Source: Oscillospiraceae bacterium
GTDB taxonomy: Bacteria > Bacillota > Clostridia > Oscillospirales > Ruminococcaceae
DNA: 9,711 nucleotides
Reading direction: 5' to 3'
NCBI GenBank assembly: GCA_029062865.1
Contig: JAIDPG010000318.1
Coordinates: forward strand, 1 to 9,711
Shown: one piece after another, positions 6,162-9,711 of the stretch
How the letters are laid out: every line of letters begins with the position of its first letter
Position numbering within the stretch: the stretch's first letter is position 1
Notes under the pieces: generated by a model
What the model was told of the DNA's origin: nothing
What the model saw: only the letters and a program-made list of their open reading frames with translations
Database searches by the model: none
Made by a program: the position numbers and the translations under genes

Positions 6162-6873
6162 TCTTCGCGAGCCTCCTTTCAAGCAAGGTAAGAAGCCTCG
6201 TCAGCCCTATTACGATAACGAGATAGATCAGCGCGACCGCGATAAGCGGCATAAACGCCGAGTAGGTCTGGCTCTGGATAAGCGTGCCGGCTCTCGTAAG
6301 GTCGTTCAGCGCGATGTAGCCCGAGATCGACGTTTCCTTCAGCAGCACGATAAACTCGTTCCCGAGCGCGGGGAGCACGTTCTTGAATGCCTGCGGCATA
6401 ATTATGCTCGTCATCGTCTGGCGGAAATTCAAGCCGAGACTGCGCCCTGCCTCGGTTTGACCGTTGTCTATCGACATTATTCCCGAGCGGACTATCTCCG
6501 CGACGTACGCGCCGGAGTTTATCCCGAACGCCATAACCGCGCAGAATATCTTATCCACCTTGACACTCCCGAAAATGACGAAGTAAATTATAAGCAGCTG
6601 CACCGTAGACGGCGTTCCACGGATCACCGTGAGGTAGAACTTCGAAATACCGTTGCCTATTCGCAGCAATATATGCCCGCCCTTTTTGCCGAGACAGGTC
6701 TTGTCGTGCGTAGAGCGCACTATCGCGACGATAAAGCCGAGAACAAGCCCTAAAAGCAGCGCCAGAAGCGTGATTATCATCGTCGTTCCCAAGCCCTTGA
6801 CGATATACTGCCAACGGTTCTGCTCAATGAAATTCTGTTTGAATTCCGCCGCTAATTTCTCAAAAAAGTTCAT
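6148..6873 (-). CDS. Polar amino acid ABC transporter permease (HisMQ type)
   Basis: This 241-residue inner-membrane permease of the His/Glu/Gln/Arg family probably works as a homodimer, since the operon encodes only one permease. A first transmembrane helix spans about 30-52 after an amphipathic start. 'RGTPSTVQLLIIYF' (85-98) is the family signature, 'FGINSGAYVAEIVRSGI' follows, and the cytoplasmic coupling loop that docks on the ATPase begins 'EAGRSLGLNFRQT' (from residue 141). The last helix is at about 208-230, before a basic tail. The loop between the first two helices (54-70) is lysine-, histidine- and glycine-rich. The ATG is preceded by AGGGAG. It follows the binding-protein gene by 62 bp containing a terminator-like hairpin, so it is probably made in smaller amount than the binding protein. 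Confidence 0.95.
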   Translation of the reverse strand: MNFFEKLAAEFKQNFIEQNRWQYIVKGLGTTMIITLLALLLGLVLGFIVAIVRSTHDKTCLGKKGGHILLRIGNGISKFYLTVIRGTPSTVQLLIIYFVIFGSVKVDKIFCAVMAFGINSGAYVAEIVRSGIMSIDNGQTEAGRSLGLNFRQTMTSIIMPQAFKNVLPALGNEFIVLLKETSISGYIALNDLTRAGTLIQSQTYSAFMPLIAVALIYLVIVIGLTRLLTLLERRLAKNDKR

Positions 6874-6894
6874 GGTGAAATGACTCCCTAATAG

Positions 6895-6929
6895 AAAAAA
6901 CGGCGCAGCAAAATATCTGCCGCGCCGTT
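6895..6929 (-). terminator. Hairpin plus U-tract between binding-protein and permease genes
   Basis: In the minus-strand RNA AACGGCGC pairs with GCGCCGUU (8 bp), extended by a G-U pair and GCA/UGC around a 7-nt loop. Six U end the structure. It starts 7 nt after the binding-protein stop codon. It has the form of an intrinsic terminator; inside this operon it probably causes partial termination or protects the upstream mRNA, giving excess binding protein. Confidence 0.75.
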
Positions 6930-6935
6930 ACGGTT

Positions 6936-7757
6936 TTACTTCTTGGTGATGATGACCTGAACGCCCTTCGCGTAGCTTTCGGAGAAGTCAACGTTTTTCA
7001 GTCTGTCCTCGTTTACGGTCATACCCGCAACGCCGACGTCGACCTTGCCCGACTGAATGGACGGAATGATCGAGTCGAATTCCATATCCTCGATCTTAAG
7101 CTCCATTCCGAGCTTGTCGCAGACAGCCTGCATAATATCGGGGTCGATGCCGACGATCTTGCCGTTTTCGAGCTGCTCATACGGCGGGAACGCCGCGTTG
7201 GTGCCCATTGTCAGCGTGCCGTTCGTGCGGGAAACGCCCTCGGGAGACGTGTACTGATAGTTGCCCGTGTCATCGCCGATGTAGTTGCCGAGTATCTTGT
7301 CAATAGTGCCGTCCTCTTTAAGCTCCTTGATCGCGCCGTTTATCTTTTCGAGAAGCTCGGTGTTGCCTTTTTTGATAGCAATTGCGTAGTCCTCGTCCGC
7401 GAACGGGTTCGGCTCGATTTGCAGATCCTCATTCAGCGAAACGAAAACCTTCGCCGGCTCGTTGTCGATGATAACGCAGTCTACCTTGCCCTGCTTCAGC
7501 GCGTTTACAGCGTCCGCGCCCTTGTTGTAGCGCTCGATAGTGGAAGCCTTCTTGCCCTCCTCGGGTTTCTCCTCAAGATCTCTCGCATACTCGTCGCCCG
7601 TGGTTCCGAGCTGCACGCCGATAACCGCGCCCGCGGGGTCGAACACGCCGTTTTCATCTCTGAAGGACGCGCCCTTGTCCTTGCAGCCCGCAAGAAGCGT
7701 CGCGCTCATACTCAAAATACCCGCCGCCATAAGCGCGGCAATTCTCTTCATTTTCAT
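6936..7757 (-). CDS. Amino acid-binding lipoprotein with permuted domain order
   Basis: This is the extracytoplasmic receptor of the adjacent importer, anchored by a lipidated cysteine: signal peptide 1-24, lipobox LAGC with C25. The 273-residue mature-plus-signal length is normal, but the order of the type II (SBP_bac_3) fold is reversed. First comes the segment that usually follows hinge one: 'GAVIGVQLGTTGDEY' (43-57), 'KVDCVIIDNEPAK' (91-103), the returning hinge 'YAIAIKKGN' (124-132) and the usual C-terminal helix ending 'DKILGNYIG' (153-161). A linker (162-179) leads into the usual N-terminal segment: 'GTLTMGTNAAFPPYE' (180-194) through 'AGMTVNEDR' (244-252), ending at the first hinge strand 'VQVIITKK'. 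Ligand residues expected for an amino acid (aromatic F190/Y193, R252, T52/T53, D98) are all present. The ATG at 7755-7757 has AAGGAAG upstream; a longer in-frame GTG start (7847) lacks a ribosome site and would bury the signal peptide. Confidence 0.93.
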   Translation of the reverse strand: MKMKRIAALMAAGILSMSATLLAGCKDKGASFRDENGVFDPAGAVIGVQLGTTGDEYARDLEEKPEEGKKASTIERYNKGADAVNALKQGKVDCVIIDNEPAKVFVSLNEDLQIEPNPFADEDYAIAIKKGNTELLEKINGAIKELKEDGTIDKILGNYIGDDTGNYQYTSPEGVSRTNGTLTMGTNAAFPPYEQLENGKIVGIDPDIMQAVCDKLGMELKIEDMEFDSIIPSIQSGKVDVGVAGMTVNEDRLKNVDFSESYAKGVQVIITKK

Positions 7758-7852
7758 ATAAATTCTTCCTTTCCAAACAGTTCCACACTTAAATTCTATA
7801 ACGGTGAATGTTCCTTGCGGCTTTTCGCGCCGACAACAAATCACCAAGAGTA

Positions 7853-7881
7853 ATTATATCACAATCCGCCCGAATTGTCAA
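7853..7881 (-). promoter_or_regulatory. Consensus promoter of the amino acid ABC operon
   Basis: On the minus strand TTGACA (7876-7881) and TATAAT (7853-7858) are both perfect and 17 bp apart. The start is expected near 7846, giving a leader of about 89 nt. A 5-bp inverted repeat ACAAT-N8-ATTGT (7861-7878) lies between and over the boxes and could be an operator. A promoter this strong normally needs repression, which fits the nearby repeats. Confidence 0.88.
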
Positions 7882-7899
7882 CCGACTTTTTCGACCGCG

Positions 7900-7960
7900 T
7901 TTTTGTAAGTTTCTACAAAAGTTTCGTAAATTTATGTTGCGAGATGTTAAAATTTACAAA
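7900..7960. promoter_or_regulatory. Cluster of TTTTGTAA-like inverted half-sites
   Basis: TTTTGTA (7901-7907) pairs across 6 nt with TACAAAA (7914-7920). GTAAATTT (7926-7933) pairs across 16 nt with AAATTTAC (7950-7957). All four arms contain a variant of TTTNGTAA, in alternating orientation. The block lies upstream of the -35 boxes of both divergent promoters, a position suited to an activator or to a repressor that loops. Confidence 0.45.
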
Positions 7961-7965
7961 AACAC

Positions 7966-7994
7966 TTTACTTTTATGTGATTTTGCGGTATAAT
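7966..7994 (+). promoter_or_regulatory. Promoter of the APH-fold kinase gene
   Basis: A perfect TATAAT (7989-7994) has TTTACT (7966-7971, four of six consensus bases) 17 bp upstream. Transcription should begin near 8001, so the leader of about 108 nt contains the 8023-8051 hairpin. Confidence 0.7.
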
Positions 7995-8022
7995 AAAATT
8001 GCTGAGTTATTTATCAAACGCT

Positions 8023-8051
8023 GTATTTCCCCGCCGGAGGCGGGGAAATAC
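8023..8051. repeat. GC-rich perfect hairpin in the kinase leader
   Basis: A 13-bp perfect stem (arms 8023-8035 and 8039-8051, core TTTCCCCGCC/GGCGGGGAAA) encloses only GGA. There is no T-tract on either side, so it is not an ordinary intrinsic terminator. It begins about 22 nt into the predicted mRNA. Its C-run/G-run core is related to hairpins at 8911-8948 and 9626-9666. Confidence 0.75.
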
Positions 8052-8108
8052 AAAAATGATCCGCGATTTTAAATCACATCAAATAACCGACCGAAAGGAA
8101 AATGTCAT

Positions 8109-8861
8109 ATGAAGCTGAAAAATCTGATCTCCGACGGCGACAAGGTAAAGGTTTTCGAGCACGACGGGAAATGCGTAAAGATTTTTAAAGACCCGAAAGA
8201 GCCCAAGAGCGTCGTTTTGTACGAGGCGATCACTCACGCGCGCGTTGAGGAAACGGGCTTCACGAAAATCCCGGAGCTTGAGGAAATACGCAATATCGAC
8301 GGGAATTACGCGATAATCTACAGCTTTGTCGAGGGGAAAACGCTCGGGGCGCTGATGCGCGAAAACCCGAACAAAGCCGACGAGTATCTCGAACTCTTGG
8401 CGGACATTCAAATCGAGATAAACGCGCTCACCGCGGGGAAACTCAGCCGCCTTAAGGACTACCTCAACCGCTCGATAGACGGGCTGGATATGATAGACGA
8501 CGTGAAGAAATACGAGCTGCTGACGCGGCTCAACAAAATGCCGACGCACTCCAAGCTCTGCCACGGCGATCTCTCGCCGGATAATATCATCATTGGGGAA
8601 AACGGCGCGGTCGTTGTCGATTGGTTCAAGGCAAAGCAGGGCAACGCCTCCGCGGACGCGGCGAAAACCTATCTGAATTTCTGCCTCAAGCACCACACGG
8701 AATGGGCGGAAAAGTACCTGAAAGTCTTCTGCGCGAAAAGCGGCGTCGAAACCGGCTATATCCGCGACTGGCTGCCGATAATCGCCGCGGCGCAGCTGAA
8801 ATTCAAGAGACCCGCGGAACGGGAGGTTTTGCTTACTTGGATAGACATGATGATAATTTGA
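8109..8861 (+). CDS. Aminoglycoside phosphotransferase-fold kinase (APH family)
   Basis: This 250-residue cytoplasmic protein has the APH/choline-kinase type of protein-kinase-like fold. K24 in 'CVKIFK' and E39 fit the ATP-binding lysine-glutamate pair. 'IIYSFVEGKTL' (69-79) is the hinge region. HGDLSPDNI (152-160) is the catalytic loop, with D154 the catalytic base and N159 a metal ligand. VVVDWFKAKQG (168-178) supplies the metal-binding aspartate D171. The C-terminal helices (about 180-250) are short. The substrate is unknown: there is no reason to call it a resistance enzyme, and small-molecule or protein kinase roles are equally open. The ATG at 8109 has AAAGGAA upstream. It is monocistronic, with its own promoter and the terminator at 8911-8948. 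An 18-codon upstream frame ends in an ATGA overlap with its start. Confidence 0.85.
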   Translation: MKLKNLISDGDKVKVFEHDGKCVKIFKDPKEPKSVVLYEAITHARVEETGFTKIPELEEIRNIDGNYAIIYSFVEGKTLGALMRENPNKADEYLELLADIQIEINALTAGKLSRLKDYLNRSIDGLDMIDDVKKYELLTRLNKMPTHSKLCHGDLSPDNIIIGENGAVVVDWFKAKQGNASADAAKTYLNFCLKHHTEWAEKYLKVFCAKSGVETGYIRDWLPIIAAAQLKFKRPAEREVLLTWIDMMII

Positions 8862-8867
8862 AGATGT

Positions 8868-8888
8868 ACAATTGATAATTGACAATTG
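8868..8888. repeat. Three tandem heptamers AYAATTG
   Basis: ACAATTG, ATAATTG and ACAATTG follow one another exactly, starting 6 bp after the kinase stop codon. They are immediately followed by a 7-bp GC hairpin and then the terminator. Period and copy number equal those of the array at 2234-2254, but the sequence differs. Confidence 0.7.
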
Positions 8889-8893
8889 TGGTA

Positions 8894-8910
8894 CGCCGCC
8901 TACGGCGGCG
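8894..8910. repeat. Small GC hairpin CGCCGCC-TAC-GGCGGCG
   Basis: A perfect 7-bp stem with a 3-nt loop lies between the heptamer array and the terminator. No T-tract follows it. It may be part of a composite intergenic repeat together with the heptamers. Confidence 0.6.
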
Positions 8911-8948
8911 ATCAAAAAAATCCCCCGCGAAGCGGGGGGATTTTTGAT
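8911..8948. terminator. Bidirectional terminator between kinase and SCP2-like genes
   Basis: CCCCCGC pairs with GCGGGGG around GAA. The stem is extended by A-run/T-run pairing with a one-base G bulge, and ATC/GAT lie at the outer ends. A/T runs on both sides let it work in either direction. It ends one base from the SCP2-like stop codon and serves two convergent genes. Confidence 0.85.
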
Positions 8949-9281
8949 TTACTTCTTGTTTGCTTGCTTCAAGAGATTGGAGAACTCCAGCGCCTTGCCG
9001 AGGTCGCCGTCAACTTTCAGCTTGCCGGTAGTGTAAGCCGCCACGGGGTCGAGCTTGCCGTCAACTATCTTGTTGAAGTTCGTGATGTCCACCGTGAACG
9101 CGCAGGAGCGGTCGATGTACTCATACGGCTCAACCGAGCCCTTTCCGTCCTTGATCTCGATGTAGAAAACTCCGCTTTCCTTGCCGGTGATGTTCACCTG
9201 AATTGCAATAAACGGAACGCCCGAAAGGTTAGCGCTGCAAACCTTCCCGCGGACTTTAGTCACCAAATCGTTAAATGTCAT
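8949..9281 (-). CDS. SCP2 sterol-binding-domain-like protein
   Basis: This 110-residue protein consists of a single SCP2-type domain, which in other proteins binds lipids or hydrophobic ligands. The pattern is typical: 'NLSGVPFIAIQVNITGKE' and 'GVFYIEIKDGKGSVEPYEY' as successive strands, 'CAFTVDITNFNKIVDGKLDPVAAYTTGKLKV' (given as a position range, about 64-95) and the closing 'DLGKALEFSNLLKQ' helix. The DGKLDP..Y..GKLK..GD segment is the family hallmark. No signal peptide or membrane helix is present, so it is probably cytoplasmic. The ATG at 9279-9281 is chosen because GGGAGG lies just upstream; an in-frame start ten codons earlier would include the ribosome site. It is monocistronic with two candidate promoters. 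Bacterial ligands of such stand-alone domains are unknown; fatty acid or CoA-ester binding is a guess. Confidence 0.88.
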   Translation of the reverse strand: MTFNDLVTKVRGKVCSANLSGVPFIAIQVNITGKESGVFYIEIKDGKGSVEPYEYIDRSCAFTVDITNFNKIVDGKLDPVAAYTTGKLKVDGDLGKALEFSNLLKQANKK

Positions 9282-9330
9282 AATATCCTCCCAGAGTTTT
9301 TTTTGGGGCAAAAGTGCCCTTGATTTTTTT

Positions 9331-9336
9331 ATTATA
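9331..9336 (-). promoter_or_regulatory. Proximal extended -10 promoter of the SCP2-like gene
   Basis: TATAAT on the minus strand is preceded by TGG (extended -10). No good -35 is present at 16-18 bp. The start would be near 9324, leaving a leader of about 42 nt. It is a second, weaker candidate next to the distal promoter. Confidence 0.5.
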
Positions 9337-9343
9337 CCATTTT

Positions 9344-9370
9344 TTCAAGCCAATCGTATGCGGGCTTGAA
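9344..9370. promoter_or_regulatory. Inverted repeat TTCAAGCC-N11-GGCTTGAA
   Basis: Perfect 8-bp arms are separated by 11 nt. The repeat lies downstream of the distal SCP2 promoter and covers the -35 region of the proximal one, so a bound protein could block both. On the plus strand TTTT follows the second arm, but no plus-strand gene reads into it. Confidence 0.5.
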
Positions 9371-9409
9371 TTTTAACGCTTATCCTGTTAAAGAACTTAC
9401 GTTGTCTTT

Positions 9410-9438
9410 ATTATACCATATCTTGTGTGATTTGTCAA
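9410..9438 (-). promoter_or_regulatory. Distal consensus promoter of the SCP2-like gene
   Basis: TTGACA (9433-9438) and TATAAT (9410-9415) on the minus strand are perfect, 17 bp apart and joined by an extended TGG. An A/T-tract palindrome, GGAAAAAA-N6-TTTTTTCC (9445-9466), sits where an UP element would be. The predicted leader is about 120 nt. Confidence 0.85.
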
Positions 9439-9525
9439 GATGTCGGAAAAAATTTCACTTTTTTCCTCGCATTTGGCGTGAGAAACAATATTTAAAAACC
9501 TCCGAAAATTTTCGCCGAAAAGCCC

Positions 9526-9554
9526 TTGCAAAACGCCGAAAAATAGTTTATAAT
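9526..9554 (+). promoter_or_regulatory. Promoter of the right-edge gene
   Basis: TTGCAA (9526-9531) and a perfect TATAAT (9549-9554) are 17 bp apart. A perfect 12-bp palindrome CGAAAATTTTCG (9503-9514) lies just upstream of the -35. The start near 9561 gives a leader of about 133 nt. Confidence 0.7.
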
Positions 9555-9625
9555 ATTATTGTGGAATTTTGTGTTTATTGCCCCTTTTGGGGATCGCGAA
9601 ATATATGGGAGTTAAATTTCCGAAA

Positions 9626-9666
9626 TTTTATCGCTTCCCCCGCAGAAGGCGGGGGAAGCGATAAAA
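9626..9666. repeat. 18-bp perfect hairpin in the right-edge gene leader
   Basis: Arms 9626-9643 and 9649-9666 are perfectly complementary over 18 bp around AGAAG; the core is CTTCCCCCGC/GCGGGGGAAG. The plus-strand RNA has A, not U, after the stem, so it is not an intrinsic terminator. It lies 27 nt before the start codon of the next gene. Core and position resemble the hairpin at 8023-8051. Confidence 0.8.
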
Positions 9667-9693
9667 AAACGTTTCTTAGAATTTGGGAGTAAA

Positions 9694-9711
9694 ATGAAAT
9701 CAGTTCTGAAT
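9694..9711 (+). CDS. Start of an unidentified gene (MKSVLN...)
   Basis: An ATG at 9694 follows GGGAGTAAA, the same ribosome-site style as the membrane protein gene (GGGTGATAAA), and sits downstream of a good promoter and a structured leader. Only six codons, MKSVLN, lie in the window, so neither product nor family can be told. Confidence 0.55.

Larger units (their letters stand above)
7758..8108. other. Divergent regulatory region, ABC operon / kinase gene
   Basis: This 351-bp stretch has no gene. It holds, left to right: the ABC operon leader with a weak possible hairpin (CGGC/GCCG, enclosed by GGTGA/TCACC), the minus-strand promoter, an AT-rich block of inverted half-sites (7900-7960), the plus-strand promoter (7966-7994), the GC-rich hairpin (8023-8051) and the kinase ribosome site. 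No RNA gene or known riboswitch was recognised. Confidence 0.6.
9282..9693. other. Divergent regulatory region, SCP2-like gene / right-edge gene
   Basis: This 412-bp stretch has no convincing gene. It carries two minus-strand promoters for the SCP2-like gene, an 8-bp inverted repeat between them, an AT-rich palindrome upstream of the stronger one, a plus-strand promoter, and a structured leader with an 18-bp hairpin before the gene that begins at 9694. No tRNA or known riboswitch was recognised. Confidence 0.6.

Noticed and set aside
7758..7847. 30-codon N-terminal extension of the binding protein from a GTG
   Set aside because: The GTG coincides with the predicted transcription start, lacks a ribosome site, and would put 30 residues before a textbook lipoprotein signal peptide.
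7901..7920. Possible TnrA or CodY box
   Set aside because: The arm spacing is shorter than the TnrA consensus and the sequence does not match the CodY motif, so no named regulator is assigned.
8079..8915. Long open frame of 278 codons on the minus strand
   Set aside because: It is antisense to the whole kinase gene, whose kinase motifs are unmistakable. It begins inside the downstream repeat region and has no family resemblance; it reflects GC-biased codon positions.
9303..9328. GGGGCA/TGCCCT hairpin followed by T-rich sequence
   Set aside because: The stem is only 5-6 bp, the T-run starts several bases late, and no plus-strand gene would use it.
4450..9361. Shared 10-mer AATCGTATGC at 4450-4459 and 9352-9361
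   Set aside because: Dozens of chance 10-mer matches are expected in a window of this size, and the flanking sequences differ.
9366..9692. 108-codon plus-strand frame before the right-edge gene
   Set aside because: It contains two promoters and the 18-bp hairpin, and no ribosome site or family match is visible.

Overview
The window looks like chromosome of a gut-type Clostridia (Oscillospiraceae/Ruminococcaceae-like) bacterium. This is inferred from the Firmicutes repertoire (RqcH, TrmK next to a short Nif3 protein, DUF1858), vegetative promoters close to the TTGACA-N17-TATAAT consensus, GGAGG-type ribosome sites, a GC-biased third codon position, and AT-rich intergenic gaps carrying GC-rich hairpins. 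No phage, transposase, CRISPR array or RNA gene was seen.

Region 1 (1-4504, minus strand) is one long co-directional cluster read right to left: DUF1858 small cysteine protein, trmK, Nif3-like metalloprotein, DUF1877 (YfbM-like) protein, rqcH (ribosome quality control), and a DUF2262-like protein that runs off the left edge. A strong promoter with an extended -10 lies at 4476-4504. The first three genes overlap or nearly overlap; the rest are 22-67 bp apart. The theme is tRNA modification and translation quality control, plus uncharacterised proteins.

Region 2 (4542-5434, plus strand) has a divergent promoter and a polytopic membrane protein of the YwaF/TIGR02206 (TMEM164-related) type. It converges on region 3 with a single base between stop codons.

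Region 3 (5436-7881, minus strand) is a complete polar amino acid ABC importer operon: substrate-binding lipoprotein, permease, ATPase. It has a perfect-consensus promoter, a hairpin/U-tract between the binding-protein gene and the permease gene, and an apparent terminator lying inside the 3' end of the opposing gene. The binding protein is the most unusual item in the window. Its two halves are in reversed order: the segment that normally follows the first hinge comes directly after the signal peptide, and the usual N-terminal segment is at the C-terminus. It reads as a natural circular permutation with the ligand-binding residues intact.

Region 4 (7900-9711) holds a small aminoglycoside-phosphotransferase-fold kinase (plus), a convergent SCP2-like lipid-binding protein (minus), a shared bidirectional terminator, and the promoter, leader and first six codons of a gene that leaves the right edge. 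Its intergenic spaces are rich in inverted repeats, related C/G-run hairpins and a tandem heptamer repeat.
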